A program made the translations under genes and the position numbers. This document shows positions 17,455 to 28,208 of a stretch of DNA of 64,000 nucleotides, piece after piece (position 1 is the stretch's first letter; each line of letters opens with the position of its first letter). A model generated the notes under the pieces. That model made no database searches. It was not told the DNA's origin and saw only the letters and a list, made by a program, of their open reading frames with translations. The DNA is from Burkholderia cenocepacia (GTDB lineage Bacteria; Pseudomonadota; Gammaproteobacteria; Burkholderiales; Burkholderiaceae): assembly GCF_900446215.1 (NCBI RefSeq), contig NZ_UAQZ01000001.1, forward strand, positions 310,001 through 374,000, in the 5' to 3' direction.

Positions 17455-19098
17455 TTACGGCTCGCACACCGCCGTCGGCAACACGTAGTCGCGGAACGTC
17501 TCGCGCAGCTTCAGCTTCTGCAGCTTGCCGGTCGCGGTGTGCGGCAGCGATTCGACGAACACGACGTCGTCGGGAATCCACCATTTCGCGACCTTGCCCT
17601 CGTAGAACGCGAGCAGCGTGTCGCGGCTCAGGTTCGCGCCTTCGCGCGGCACCACGACGAGCAGCGGCCGCTCGGTCCATTTCGGATGCGCGCAGGCGAT
17701 GCAGGCGGCCTCGGCCACGCCCGGATGCGCGATCGCGACGTTCTCGATGTCGATCGAGCTGATCCACTCGCCGCCCGACTTGATCACGTCCTTGCTGCGG
17801 TCGGTGATCTGCAAGAAGCCGTCGGGGTCGATCGTCGCGACGTCACCGGTCGGGAACCAGCCGTCCGCGAGCGGCGACGCGTCGCCGCGAAAGTAGTGGT
17901 CGATCACCCACGGCCCGCGCACCTGCAGTTCGCCGAACGCGACGCCGTCCCACGGCAGCTCGCGGCCATCGTCGCCGACGATGCGCATGTCGACGCCGCA
18001 GATCACGCGCCCCTGCTTCTCGAGCAGCCGGCGCTGCGCGTCGAGCGGCCGCTGCGACTGCGCCCAGTTGAGCTTCGCGAGCGTACCGAGCGGCGACAGT
18101 TCGGTCATCCCCCACGCATGAATCACGCGTACGCCGTATTCGTCCTCGAACGTGCGCAGCATCGCGGGCGGGCACGCGGAGCCGCCGATCACCGTGCGGT
18201 TCAGCGTCGAGAAACGGACACCGGCTTCGCGCATGTAGTTCAGCAGCCCGAGCCACACGGTCGGCACGCCCGCGGAAAACGTCACGCGCTCGGCCTCCAT
18301 CAGCTCGTACAGCGATTTCCCGTCGAGATCCTTGCCCGGCAGCACCAGCTTGCCGCCCGTCAGCGGCACCGCGTACGGCAGCCCCCATGCGTTGACGTGG
18401 AACATCGGCACGACGGGCAGCACGGCGTCCATCGCGGACAGGTTCATCGCGTCGGGCAGCGCGGCGCCGTACGCATGCAGCACGGTCGAACGATTCGAAT
18501 ACAGCACGCCCTTCGGGTTGCCTGTCGTGCCGGACGTGTAGCAGAGCCCCGACGCCTGCTGCTCGTCGAGGCGCGGCCAGTCGTAGTGGCCGTCTTCCGC
18601 TTCGACGAGCGTTTCGTAGCAGAGCAGCGGCGTGGCGGCGGACGGCAGGTGCGCGGCGTCCGTCATCGCGATCCAGCCCTTCACGTGCGGGCATTGCGGC
18701 GCGATCGCGTCGACCAGCGGCGCGAAATTGATGTCGAACAGCACGTAGCGGTCTTCCGCGTGATTGACGATGTACGCGATCTGTTCGGGAAACAGGCGCG
18801 GATTGATCGTGTGGCACACGGCGCCCATCCCGCCGATCCCGTAATACGCTTCCAGATGCCGGTAGCCGTTCCACGCCAGCGTGCCGACGCGGTCGCCGGT
18901 TTCGACGCCGAGCCGCGCCAGCGCCTGCGCCAGCTGCTTCGCGCGGCGTTCGCAATCGCGGTACGTGTAGCGATGCAGGTCGCCTTCCACGCGCTTCGAC
19001 ACGATCTCCGTGTCGCCGGCGTGCCGCGCGGCATGCGAAATCAGCGACGACACGAGCAACGGCACATCCATCATCTGGCCCAGCAACGGCTTACCCAT
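17455..19098 (-). CDS. AMP-dependent acyl-CoA synthetase/ligase
   Basis: 547-residue ANL-superfamily enzyme that activates a carboxylic acid to its CoA thioester. The P-loop-like motif [12 protein letters not shown] is near 185-196, the adenylate motif [10 protein letters not shown] near 330, GWFPTGD near 418 and the catalytic lysine in [11 protein letters not shown] close to the C-terminus. Length and the N-terminal [12 protein letters not shown] are typical of medium/long-chain fatty acyl-CoA ligases (FadD3/AlkK-like). The adjacent hydratase/dehydrogenase and thiolase fit fatty-acid use. Chain-length preference is unknown. Confidence 0.92.
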
Positions 19099-19276
19099 CG
19101 TCTTGTTCTCCCTGAGGATGCGAATCGGTGACCAGCCTGGGGGCTGTTTCCGTAGCGAAGCAGCCCTGGTATGCGCCCGTCAGCGGCCCCGGACGGGCGT
19201 GGCGCACGGTGCGCGGGCCGCCATGCGGGCGGCGCGGCGCCGCCTTACAATATCGGCTTACCCAGAGGCGCTCAAC

Positions 19277-20845
19277 ATGTCGTTTTCCCGAAGCGCAGCC
19301 GATGCGGCTGACACCCTGCCCGACCTCGCCGCGACGCTCGGCACGCCCGCCGAGGGCGCGTTCGTCACGCTCGGCGACGCGTTTCATACGCGGCTGCCGG
19401 CCGCGCCGCTTGCCGCGCCGTACGTCGTCGGCTTTTCCGACGAAGTCGCGCAACTGCTCGATCTGCCGCCCACGCTCGCCGCGCAGCCCGGCTTCGCCGA
19501 GCTGTTCACCGGCAACCCGACGCGCGACTGGCCCGCGAACGCGATGCCGTATGCGTCGGTCTATTCCGGCCACCAGTTCGGCGTGTGGGCCGGCCAGCTC
19601 GGCGACGGCCGCGCGCTGACGATCGGCGAATTGCCCGGAACCGACGGCCGGCGCTACGAACTGCAGCTCAAGGGCGGCGGCCGCACGCCGTATTCGCGGA
19701 TGGGCGACGGCCGCGCGGTGCTGCGCTCGTCGATCCGAGAATTCCTGTGCTCGGAAGCGATGCATCACCTCGGCATCCCGACCACGCGCGCGCTGACGGT
19801 GATCGGCTCCGACCAGCCGGTGGTGCGCGAGGAGATCGAGACGGCGGCCGTCGTCACGCGCGTGTCGGAAAGCTTCGTGCGCTTCGGCCACTTCGAGCAC
19901 TTCTTCTCGAACGATCGCCCCGACCTGCTGCGCCAGCTTGCCGATCACGTGATCGACCGCTTCCATCCGGCCTGCCGCGACGCGGACGATCCGTACCTCG
20001 CGCTGCTCGAGGCCGCGACGCTGCGCACGGCCGACCTCGTCGCGCAATGGCAGGCCGTCGGTTTCTGCCACGGCGTGATGAACACCGACAACATGTCGAT
20101 CCTCGGCGTGACGATCGACTACGGTCCGTTCGGCTTCGTCGACGCGTTCGATGCGAACCATATCTGCAACCACTCCGATACCGGCGGCCGCTATGCGTAC
20201 CGGATGCAGCCGCGCATCGCGCACTGGAACTGCTACTGCCTCGCGCAGGCGCTGCTGCCGCTGATCGGGCTGCAGCACGGCATCGCCGACGACGATGCGC
20301 GCGCCGAGCGCGCGGTGGACGACGCCCAGGCCGTACTCGCGAAGTTTCCGGAGCGCTTCGGCCCCGCGCTCGAACGCGCGATGCGCGCGAAGCTCGGCCT
20401 CGCGCTCGAGCGCGAGGGCGACGCCGAACTCGCGAACAAGCTGCTCGAGACGATGCATGCGAGCCACGCGGATTTCACGCTGACGTTCCGCCGGCTCGCG
20501 CAGATCTCGAAGCACGACGCGAGCCGCGACGCGCCCGTGCGCGACCTCTTCATCGACCGTGAAGCGTTCGACGCATGGGCGAACCTCTATCGCGCGCGGC
20601 TGTCCGAGGAAACGCGCGACGACGCGGCACGCGCGGTTGCAATGAACCGCGCGAACCCCAAATACGTGCTTCGCAACCATCTGGCCGAAGTCGCGATCCG
20701 GCGCGCGAAGGAAAAGGATTTTTCGGAAGTCGAGCGGCTCGCGCAGATCCTGCGCCGCCCGTTCGACGAACAACCGGAGCATGAAGCGTATGCGGCGTTG
20801 CCGCCCGACTGGGCCGGCTCGCTCGAAGTGAGCTGCTCGTCCTGA
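19277..20845 (+). CDS. selO: Protein adenylyltransferase SelO (YdiU family)
   Basis: 522-residue pseudokinase-fold enzyme that transfers AMP from ATP to Ser/Thr/Tyr of proteins, linked to redox stress. Characteristic segments are [31 protein letters not shown] (nucleotide-binding Lys), and [20 protein letters not shown] in the catalytic region. The C-terminal SLEVSCSS keeps the cysteine that in other SelO proteins forms a regulatory disulfide or is selenocysteine. Start at 19277 (MSFSRSAAD) was chosen over an upstream frame that overlaps the divergent ligase; TACAAT at 19246-19251 is a plausible -10. It is followed by msrB, another redox protein. Confidence 0.94.
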
Positions 20846-20889
20846 GCCCGCAACCCGCGCATCTCGACCGACCGATCAGGAGAACCCCC

Positions 20890-21321
20890 ATGTCCCACGA
20901 TTCCGACGACAAGACCTTCCCGTACCAGAAAGACGACGCCGAGCTGCGCCGCCGGCTCACGCCGATGCAGTACGAGGTCACGCAGCACGCGGCGACCGAG
21001 CGCGCGTTCACCGGCGAATACACCGACACCGAGGATGCCGGCATCTACAAGTGCGTCGTCTGCAGCACGCCGCTGTTCGAATCCGGCGCCAAGTTCCACT
21101 CGGGCTGCGGCTGGCCCAGCTACTTCAAGCCGCTCAACGGCGAGGTGATCGACGAGAAGATCGACTACTCGCACGGAATGGTGCGCGTCGAGGTGCGCTG
21201 CAACCACTGCGGCGCGCATCTGGGCCACGTCTTCGAGGACGGCCCGCGCGACAAGACCGGTTTGCGGTACTGCATCAATTCGGCTGCGTTAAACTTCGAG
21301 TCCCGACCCGAAAACGAATGA
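20890..21321 (+). CDS. msrB: Peptide-methionine (R)-S-oxide reductase MsrB
   Basis: 143-residue repair enzyme reducing the R-epimer of methionine sulfoxide. Zinc is held by Cys55/Cys58 (CVVC) and Cys104/Cys107 (CNHC). The catalytic Cys128 is in RYCINSAAL, and Cys73 in SGCGWPSY is the likely resolving residue. AGGAG precedes the ATG. It follows selO by 44 bases and is probably cotranscribed, giving a small redox-repair unit. No signal peptide, so cytoplasmic. Confidence 0.96.
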   Translation: MSHDSDDKTFPYQKDDAELRRRLTPMQYEVTQHAATERAFTGEYTDTEDAGIYKCVVCSTPLFESGAKFHSGCGWPSYFKPLNGEVIDEKIDYSHGMVRVEVRCNHCGAHLGHVFEDGPRDKTGLRYCINSAALNFESRPENE

Positions 21322-21450
21322 GCGGCGCCGGGCGGATCGCCGCGGCAGCCAGCCCCGGGCTGGCCGCCCCGATCCGCGACGGCGATGCCTGGCGGGTCCC
21401 TACAACGGTGACAGGCCGCGCCCGCGGCCCGTCACGCAGCTGCGAGCGCC

Positions 21451-21981
21451 ATGAAATTCCTGTTCGATCTGTTTCCGATCATCCTGTTTTTTGTCGCCTT
21501 CAAGGTCTGGGGCATCTTTACCGCCACCGCCGTCGCGATCGTCGCGACGCTGGCCCAGGTCGCATGGGTCGCCTTCCGGCACCGGAAGGTCGACACGATG
21601 CTGTGGGTCAGCCTCGGCGTGATCGTCGTGTTCGGTGGCGCCACCCTCGTCCTGCATGACGAGAAATTCATTCAATGGAAACCGACTGTGCTGTACTGGC
21701 TGTTTGCGATCGGGTTGCTCGCCGCGCGTTATGCGTTCAGCAAGAACCTGATCGAGAAGATGATGGGCAAGCAGCTCACGCTGCCGTCCCCCGTGTGGGA
21801 CAAGCTGAACCTCGCATGGGCGCTGTTCTTCGCGGTGCTCGGCGTCGCGAACCTGTACGTGGTGCACAACTTCACCGAATCGCAATGGGTGAACTTCAAG
21901 CTGTTCGGGACGACGGGCGCGATGGTCGTATTCATCATCCTGCAGAGCCTGTGGCTCACGAAGTACCTGAAGGACGAGTGA
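21451..21981 (+). CDS. yciB: Inner-membrane septation protein YciB/IspZ
   Basis: 176-residue integral membrane protein with about five or six helices, beginning [20 protein letters not shown], the recognisable family start. Family members help cell-envelope integrity and division; the biochemical role is unsettled. It is followed after one base by bolA, so the two are likely translationally coupled. The 129 bases upstream hold only GC-rich inverted repeats. Confidence 0.93.
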   Translation: MKFLFDLFPIILFFVAFKVWGIFTATAVAIVATLAQVAWVAFRHRKVDTMLWVSLGVIVVFGGATLVLHDEKFIQWKPTVLYWLFAIGLLAARYAFSKNLIEKMMGKQLTLPSPVWDKLNLAWALFFAVLGVANLYVVHNFTESQWVNFKLFGTTGAMVVFIILQSLWLTKYLKDE

Positions 21982-21982
21982 C

Positions 21983-22291
21983 ATGACCGACGCCTTTCTC
22001 CACGCCTCCGCCGACGAACGCATCGCGCTGATCGAAGCGCGCCTCACCGCGTCGCTCGCGCCGCTGTCGCTCACCGTGCGCGACGACAGCGCGCAGCACG
22101 CAGGCCACGCCGGCGCGGCCGCCGGCGGCCACTTCACGGTCACGATCGTGTCGTCCGCGTTCGCGGGCAAGCCGCGCGTCGCGCGGCACCGGCTGGTGTA
22201 TGATGCGCTCGCTGATGCGATGCAGCGCGGCATTCACGCGCTCGCGATCGTGGCTTACACGCCCGAAGAATTCAACGAATCTTCAATCTAG
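21983..22291 (+). CDS. BolA family protein
   Basis: 102-residue BolA-fold protein. The family motif is HFTVTIVSSAFAGKPRVARHR split across residues 46-66, with the conserved histidine in RHRLVY that can take part in iron-sulfur cluster binding with a monothiol glutaredoxin. An Ala/Gly-rich insertion (HAGHAGAAAGG) sits in the loop before it. Sits between yciB and a parvulin gene on one strand. The subtype (BolA versus IbaG) is not certain. Confidence 0.9.
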   Translation: MTDAFLHASADERIALIEARLTASLAPLSLTVRDDSAQHAGHAGAAAGGHFTVTIVSSAFAGKPRVARHRLVYDALADAMQRGIHALAIVAYTPEEFNESSI

Positions 22292-22309
22292 TCTCATTAG
22301 GAATTCCCG

Positions 22310-23092
22310 ATGATCCTGACATCCCCCCGCCTGTGGGTCGCGGCGGCTGCATTTGCAGCAGCACCGGCATTCGCCCAGAACATCGCCGTCGTCAACGGCA
22401 CGCCGATTCCGAAGTCGCGCGCCGACGCGATGGTCGCGCAGCTGGTCCAGCAAGGCCAGACCGACGGCCCGCAACTGCAGCAGGCCGTGCGCCAGGAGCT
22501 CGTGAACCGCGAAATCCTGATGCAGGAAGCGATTCGCGAAGGCATCCCGAACCGTCCGGACGTAAAGGCGCAAGTCGCCGTCGCGCAGCAGACCGTCGTG
22601 CTGCGCTCGATGATCGAGGGCTTCCTGAAGAAGAACCAGCCGACCGACGCCGAAGTGAAGGCGCGCTACGACGAGCTCGTCAAGGGCGTGGGCGGCAACC
22701 GCGAGTATCACCTGCACCACATCCTCGTCGACAACGAGCAGCAGGCGAAGGACCTGATCGCGAAGATCAAGGGCGGCGCGAAGTTCGAGGATCTCGCGAA
22801 GCAATACTCGAAGGATCCGGGCTCGGGCAAGAACGGCGGCGATCTCGACTGGTCCGATCCGAAGGCGTACGTGCCGGAATTCGCGGCGGCCGCGCAGAAG
22901 CTGCAGAAAGGCCAGATGACCGACACGCCGGTGAAGACGCAGTTCGGCTGGCACATCATTCGCGTCGACGACATCCGCGACATCGCGCCGCCGCCGTTCG
23001 ACCAGGTGAAGGCGCAGATCGCGCAGCAGCTCGTGCAGCAGAAGCTGCAGGCGTTCGAGGAAGGTCTGCGCCAGCAGGCCAAGATCCAGTAA
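22310..23092 (+). CDS. Periplasmic PpiC-type peptidyl-prolyl isomerase
   Basis: 260-residue parvulin. A signal peptide ends at APAFAQ (about residue 23). A SurA-N-like helical region precedes the parvulin domain (about 133-225), with YHLHHILVDNEQQAKDLI, KQYSKDPGSGKNGGDLDW and TQFGWHIIRVDD. It should help folding of outer-membrane or periplasmic proteins. It follows bolA by 18 bases and ends with a strong terminator. Confidence 0.93.
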   Translation: MILTSPRLWVAAAAFAAAPAFAQNIAVVNGTPIPKSRADAMVAQLVQQGQTDGPQLQQAVRQELVNREILMQEAIREGIPNRPDVKAQVAVAQQTVVLRSMIEGFLKKNQPTDAEVKARYDELVKGVGGNREYHLHHILVDNEQQAKDLIAKIKGGAKFEDLAKQYSKDPGSGKNGGDLDWSDPKAYVPEFAAAAQKLQKGQMTDTPVKTQFGWHIIRVDDIRDIAPPPFDQVKAQIAQQLVQQKLQAFEEGLRQQAKIQ

Positions 23093-23121
23093 CGCCGGCG
23101 CGCGTCACACGCGCATCGATC

Positions 23122-23150
23122 AGCCGCTCTTCGGAGCGGCTTTTTCTTTT
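23122..23150 (+). terminator. Rho-independent terminator of the yciB-bolA-ppiC operon
   Basis: AGCCGCTC pairs with GAGCGGCT around a TTCG tetraloop, followed by TTTTTCTTTT. It lies 30 bases past the parvulin stop. Confidence 0.9.
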
Positions 23151-23197
23151 GGCGCGCACGAACAGGGGTGCCGCGATGCGATGGGGCTTAGCCGACG

Positions 23198-23237
23198 CAC
23201 AATAAAAAACCGCTCCGAGGAGCGGTTTTTTATTGTG
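23198..23237. terminator. Perfect 40-base palindromic bidirectional terminator
   Basis: Two 19-base arms (23198-23216 and 23219-23237) are exact reverse complements around a central GA. The GC core CCGCTCC/GGAGCGG is flanked by A6 and T6, so it can end transcription in both directions. It serves mainly the GNAT gene on the minus strand and is a second stop for the parvulin transcript. Confidence 0.88.
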
Positions 23238-23264
23238 CCAGGCGTCACCCGCCCGCAGCGTTCG

Positions 23265-23810
23265 CTACGCGGGATAAAACACGTCGTGGTAACGCACGTC
23301 GCCTGCCGGCAGCGGCGCGGAATCATCGAGCGACAGCGCGAGGAAATACTCGGCCGGCACGCCCGCAAACACGATGTCGCCGTGCGGTTCGAATCCGAAA
23401 CGCGCGTAATACGCCGGCTCGCCGAGCACCACGCAGCCACGCGCGCCGAGCCGGCGCAATGCGTCGAGCCCCGTGCGCACGAGCCCCGCGCCGATGCTCT
23501 GCCGCTGGCAATCGGGCCGCACCGCGAGCGGCGCGAGCCCGTACCACTGCTGACTGCCGGCCGGCTCGCCGCCGATCGCGACCGGCGAGAACGCGACGTA
23601 CCCGACGATGCGCCCGTCGCGCTCCGCGACGAGCGATACGCTCAGCGCACCGTCCGCGCGCAGCGTGTCGACGATGCGCTGCTCGAACGCGCCGCCCTGC
23701 GGCTCGCCCGCGAACGCCGCACGGATCACGCGGCCGATCGCGTCGGCCTCGCTCGCACGCTCGTCACGCAGCGTGACGACCTCGACCGGCGCGTTCGGGT
23801 CGAACATCAT
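23265..23810 (-). CDS. GNAT-family N-acetyltransferase (YhbS-like)
   Basis: 181-residue acetyltransferase. The acetyl-CoA loop RPDCQRQSIGAGLV follows the motif LAPLAVRP, and YYARFGFEPHGDI is the typical YhbS-type C-terminal segment. Start at 23810 is chosen because purL ends at 23816, six bases away; an in-frame ATG at 23858 would overlap purL by 43 bases and is possible. Probably cotranscribed with purL. The substrate is unknown. Confidence 0.85.
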   Translation of the reverse strand: MMFDPNAPVEVVTLRDERASEADAIGRVIRAAFAGEPQGGAFEQRIVDTLRADGALSVSLVAERDGRIVGYVAFSPVAIGGEPAGSQQWYGLAPLAVRPDCQRQSIGAGLVRTGLDALRRLGARGCVVLGEPAYYARFGFEPHGDIVFAGVPAEYFLALSLDDSAPLPAGDVRYHDVFYPA

Positions 23811-23815
23811 CCGGA

Positions 23816-26800
23816 TCAGCCGATCCAGCGACGTGCGTTGCGGAACACCCGCATCCACGGGCTCGCGTCACCCCAGCCTTCCGGGTGCCAGCTCATCGTC
23901 ACCGTACGATGCACGCGCTCCATGTGCGGCATCAGCACCGAGAAGCGGCCGTCAGCCGTCGTGACCGACGTGATGCCGGCGGGCGACCCGTTCGGGTTGA
24001 ACGGATAGCGCTCGGTCGCTTCGCCGCGGTGGTCGACGTAACGCATCGCGACCGCGACACGGTCGATGTCGCCTTGCTGCGAGAAGTCCGCATAGCCTTC
24101 GCCGTGCGCGACCGCGACCGGAATCCGCGAGCCTTCCATTCCCGCGAAGAAGATCGACGGCGATTTCTCCACTTCGACGAACGAGAAACGCGCCTCGAAC
24201 TGCTCGGACTTGTTGCGCGTGAACTTCGGCCACGCTTGCGCGCCCGGGATCATCGACGCGATGCTCGACAGCATCTGGCAGCCATTGCAGATACCGAGGG
24301 CGAACGTATCGGAACGCGCAAAGAAGGCCGAGAACATGTCGGCGAGGTTCGCGTTGAAACGGATCGTCTTCGCCCAGCCTTCGCCCGCGCCCAGCACGTC
24401 GCCGTACGAGAAGCCGCCGCACGCGACCGCACCCGCGAAATCGGCCAGCGTCGCGCGGCCCGCGAGCAGGTCGCTCATGTGCACGTCGTGCGCATCGAAG
24501 CCGGCGCGGTCGAACGCATACGCCGTTTCCAGATGCGAATTCACGCCCTGCTCGCGCAGGATCGCGACGCGCGGCCGTGCGCCCGTCGCGATGAACGGCG
24601 CGGCGATGTCGTCGGCCGGATCGAACGTGAGCACCGGCGAGAGGCCCGGGTCGGCCGCGTCGAGCAGCGCGTCGTATTCGGCATCCGCGCAGGCGGGGTT
24701 GTCACGCAGGCGCGCGATGCGCCAGCTCACTTCGCTCCAGGCGCGATGGAGCTCGGTACGCGGCGCGTCGAAGATCTTCTTCGCGTCACGGTACACCTCG
24801 ATCACGTCGCGATCGTTGACCGAGCCGATCACGTGCGAGCACGTCGACAGGCCGAATTCGCGCAGCGCGCCGAGCACCGCGTCGCGGTCGGACGCGCGCA
24901 CCTGCACGACGGCGCCAAGCTCTTCGGAGAACAGCGCGCGCAGCGTGCGGTCGTCGCGACGGCCGCTCGTCTGCTTCGCCCAGTCCTTCGCGTCGCCGTA
25001 GTCGGATTCGTGGTTCGGGTCGAGCGTCAGCATGTCGACGTTCAGCGATACGCCCGCGTGGCCCGCGAACGCCATTTCGCACACGGTCGCCCACAGGCCG
25101 CCGTCCGAGCGGTCGTGGTACGCGAGCAGCTTGTCCTGCGCATTGAGCGACTGGATCGCGTTGAAGAAGCGCTTCAGGTCTTCCGCGTCGTCGACGTCCG
25201 GCGTCGTGTCGCCGACCTGCTGCGTGACCTGCGCGAAGATGCTGCCGCCCATCCGGTTCTTGCCGCGGCCGAGGTCGATCGCGATCAGCACGCTGTCGCC
25301 CGCATCCGCCACGCGGCGCAGTTGCGGCGTGAGATGGCGGCGCACGTCCTCGACCGGCGCGAACGCGGAGATGATCAGCGACACCGGCGACACCACTTCC
25401 TTCGCGACGCCCTGCTCGTCCCACTTCGTCTTCATCGACAGCGAATCCTTGCCGACCGGGATGCCGATCCCGAGCGCCGGGCACAGCTCCATGCCGATCG
25501 CCTTGACCGTGTCGAACAGCGCGGCGTCTTCGCCGGCCGTGCCGCACGCGGCCATCCAGTTCGCGGACAGCTTCAACTTGTCGAGCGACGCGATCGGCGC
25601 GCTCGCGATGTTCGTGATCGCTTCGCCGACGGCCATGCGGCCCGATGCCGGTGCATCGATCACGGCGAGCGGCGTGCGCTCGGCCATCGTCATCGCCTCG
25701 CCCTTGAAGCCCGCGTAGTCGAGCGCGGTGATCGCGCAGTCGGCGACCGGCACCTGCCACGGGCCGACCATCTGGTCGCGCACCGACGTACCGCCGACCG
25801 AACGGTCGCCGATCGTGATCAGAAACGACTTGCTGCCGACCGTCGGGTGCTTCAGCACGTCGAGCGCGACCGCCGACAGCGCGATGCCGGTCACGTCGAC
25901 CGGCGCACGCTCGGTGTTCACGCGCGTGACGTCGCGGTGCATGCGCGGCGGCTTGCCGAGCAGCACTTCCATCGGCATGTCGACCGGGTATTCGTCGGCG
26001 CCCGTCGCTTCGTCGTCGACGAGCTTCAGCTGGCGTTCGTCGGTCGCGACACCGACCACCGCGAACGGGCAGCGCTCGCGCGCGCAGATCGCCTCGAAGC
26101 GCGGCAGGTCGGCCGGCGCGATCGCCAGCACGTAGCGCTCCTGCGCCTCGTTCGACCAGATTTCGCGCGGCGACAGGCCCGATTCCTCGAGCGCGACCTT
26201 GCGCAGTTCGAAGCGCGCGCCCTTGCCCGCGCCGTCGACGATTTCGGGGAATGCGTTCGACAGGCCGCCCGCGCCGACGTCGTGGATGCTCAGGATCGGG
26301 TTTTCCGCGCCGAGCTGCCAGCAGCCGTTGATCACTTCCTGCGCGCGCCGCTCGATTTCCGGGTTGCCGCGCTGCACCGAGTCGAAGTCGAGTTCGGCCG
26401 TGTTCGCGCCGGTCGCCATCGAGCTCGCGGCACCGCCGCCCATGCCGATCCGCATGCCGGGGCCGCCGATCTGGATCAGCAGCGAGCCCGCCGGCACGTC
26501 GTGCTTGTGCGTGTGCTGATCCGCGATGTTGCCGAGGCCGCCCGCGATCATGATCGGCTTGTGATAGCCGTGCACCGTGCCGCCGACGTTCTGCTCGTAC
26601 ACGCGGAAGTAGCCGCCGAGGTTCGGGCGGCCGAATTCGTTGTTGAAGGCGGCGCCGCCGAGCGGCCCGTCGATCATGATCTGCAGCGGCGACGCGATGC
26701 GGTCCGGGCGGCCGTACGGGCCGTGCTGCTCGTTCGGGTTGCGCTCGGCCACCGGCTGCGCGGCGTCGCGCGCGTTTTCCCACGGCTGGCGGGCGTCCGG

Positions 26801-27880
26801 CAGGTCGAGGTTCGACACGGTGAAGCCCGTGAGGCCGGCCTTCGGGCGCGCACCGCGGCCCGTCGCGCCTTCGTCGCGAATCTCGCCGCCCGCGCCGGTC
26901 GCCGCCCCCGGGAACGGCGAAATCGCCGTCGGGTGGTTGTGCGTCTCGACCTTCATCAGCGTGTGCGTGAGTTCGGTGTGGCGGCCGTAGCGCTCGCCCG
27001 GCTCGCCGGGCGCACCGGCCTTGCGCGGGAACCAGCGCTCGGCCTCGGCGCCGACCATGATCGACGAGTTGTCCGAATACGCGACGATCGTGCCCTGCGG
27101 GCTCAGCTTCTCGGTGTTGCGGATCATCGCGAACAGCGACATGTCCTGCGCTTCGCCGTCGATCGTCCACTGCGCGTTGAAGATCTTGTGGCGGCAGTGC
27201 TCGCTGTTCGCCTGCGCGAACATCATCAGTTCGACGTCGGTCGGGTTGCGTTCGAGCTTGCGGAACGCGTCGACCAGATAGTCGATCTCGTCGTCGGCGA
27301 GCGCGAGGCCCAGCTCGACGTTCGCGCGCTCCAGCGCGCCGCGGCCGACGCCCAGCACGTCGACGGTCGACAGCGGCTTGGCCGGCAGTTCGTCGAACAG
27401 GTGCTTCGCGTCGTCGCGCGCCGCGATCACGCTTTCGGTCATCCGGTCATGCAGCGCGGCCGCGACGGCCGCGCGCGCGTCGTCCGACAGCGCCTTCTTG
27501 CCGCCGAGCAGGCCCGACTTCAGCGTGACCGTGAATTCGACGCCGCGCTCGATGCGGCGCACCTGCGTGAGGCCGCAGTGCTGCGCGATGTCGGTCGCCT
27601 TGCTCGCCCACGGCGAGACCGTGCCGAAGCGCGGCAGCACGACGAAGGTCTCGGTCGTGCCCTTCTCGCCCGCCGGCTGGAACGGCTCGCCGTAGTGCAT
27701 CAGCGCATCGATGCGCGCGCTGTCGTCGGCCGACAGCGGCTCGGCCGCATTGACGAAGTGCAGGAACTGGCCGCGCACCGCGACGATGTTGGCGTCGATT
27801 TGCCTGAGCGTATCGAGCAGACGGGTTTGACGGAAATCGGAGAGGGCCGAAGCGCCGGGAAAACACGAGAAGTGAGCCAT
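23816..27880 (-). CDS. purL: Phosphoribosylformylglycinamidine synthase (PurL, large form)
   Basis: 1354-residue single-chain enzyme of purine synthesis: FGAR + glutamine + ATP gives FGAM. The order is N-terminal PurS-like region (start [17 protein letters not shown]), linker, two AIRS-like ATP domains (for example [19 protein letters not shown] and [15 protein letters not shown]) and a C-terminal glutaminase with the nucleophile in CNGCQML near residue 1200 and the acid/base pair near SWHPEGWG. The start at 27880 follows from a TATAAT 60 bases upstream and from family length. Complete, no frameshift seen. Confidence 0.97.
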   Translation of the reverse strand: MAHFSCFPGASALSDFRQTRLLDTLRQIDANIVAVRGQFLHFVNAAEPLSADDSARIDALMHYGEPFQPAGEKGTTETFVVLPRFGTVSPWASKATDIAQHCGLTQVRRIERGVEFTVTLKSGLLGGKKALSDDARAAVAAALHDRMTESVIAARDDAKHLFDELPAKPLSTVDVLGVGRGALERANVELGLALADDEIDYLVDAFRKLERNPTDVELMMFAQANSEHCRHKIFNAQWTIDGEAQDMSLFAMIRNTEKLSPQGTIVAYSDNSSIMVGAEAERWFPRKAGAPGEPGERYGRHTELTHTLMKVETHNHPTAISPFPGAATGAGGEIRDEGATGRGARPKAGLTGFTVSNLDLPDARQPWENARDAAQPVAERNPNEQHGPYGRPDRIASPLQIMIDGPLGGAAFNNEFGRPNLGGYFRVYEQNVGGTVHGYHKPIMIAGGLGNIADQHTHKHDVPAGSLLIQIGGPGMRIGMGGGAASSMATGANTAELDFDSVQRGNPEIERRAQEVINGCWQLGAENPILSIHDVGAGGLSNAFPEIVDGAGKGARFELRKVALEESGLSPREIWSNEAQERYVLAIAPADLPRFEAICARERCPFAVVGVATDERQLKLVDDEATGADEYPVDMPMEVLLGKPPRMHRDVTRVNTERAPVDVTGIALSAVALDVLKHPTVGSKSFLITIGDRSVGGTSVRDQMVGPWQVPVADCAITALDYAGFKGEAMTMAERTPLAVIDAPASGRMAVGEAITNIASAPIASLDKLKLSANWMAACGTAGEDAALFDTVKAIGMELCPALGIGIPVGKDSLSMKTKWDEQGVAKEVVSPVSLIISAFAPVEDVRRHLTPQLRRVADAGDSVLIAIDLGRGKNRMGGSIFAQVTQQVGDTTPDVDDAEDLKRFFNAIQSLNAQDKLLAYHDRSDGGLWATVCEMAFAGHAGVSLNVDMLTLDPNHESDYGDAKDWAKQTSGRRDDRTLRALFSEELGAVVQVRASDRDAVLGALREFGLSTCSHVIGSVNDRDVIEVYRDAKKIFDAPRTELHRAWSEVSWRIARLRDNPACADAEYDALLDAADPGLSPVLTFDPADDIAAPFIATGARPRVAILREQGVNSHLETAYAFDRAGFDAHDVHMSDLLAGRATLADFAGAVACGGFSYGDVLGAGEGWAKTIRFNANLADMFSAFFARSDTFALGICNGCQMLSSIASMIPGAQAWPKFTRNKSEQFEARFSFVEVEKSPSIFFAGMEGSRIPVAVAHGEGYADFSQQGDIDRVAVAMRYVDHRGEATERYPFNPNGSPAGITSVTTADGRFSVLMPHMERVHRTVTMSWHPEGWGDASPWMRVFRNARRWIG

Positions 27881-28208
27881 GGGCTGGACTGACGTCGATG
27901 AGTCGCGCGAGGTGGCGACGTGGGGCGAAAGGAAGGCCGTAATTATACCCGGAAGTCGGCCGCCCAAGACCGGCCGATCGGTAGTCCGCATGCACCGCGA
28001 CGGTGCCGGGACGCGTGGCGCGCACGGCCGCCCGCCGGGCCGGCCTGCGCGGGCCCAGGATGCCCGCCGCCGTGGCCCGACCGCACGACCCATGCTCGGC
28101 CGGCGCCGGCTCGCGCACTTTTGGCGCTATCATTCCGGGTTCACCGGGCCCGGCCCTCAGCGAATTCTCACCGGGCGGCGTGCGCGCCGCCCGTCATCGA
28201 AGCACTCC
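27881..28208. promoter_or_regulatory. Divergent promoter region purL / FAD oxidoreductase
   Basis: 328 bases between divergent genes. On the minus strand TATAAT at 27947-27942 is a consensus -10 for purL with a poor -35 (TCTTGG, 16-base spacer). On the plus strand TATCAT near 28128-28133 may serve the oxidoreductase. The rest is very GC-rich; I see no operator that I can name. Confidence 0.5.

Noticed and set aside
23885..27892. Open frame of over 1300 codons on the plus strand across purL
   Set aside because: It is antisense to purL, Arg/His-rich, and shows no family motif; it results from the lack of stops opposite high-GC codons.
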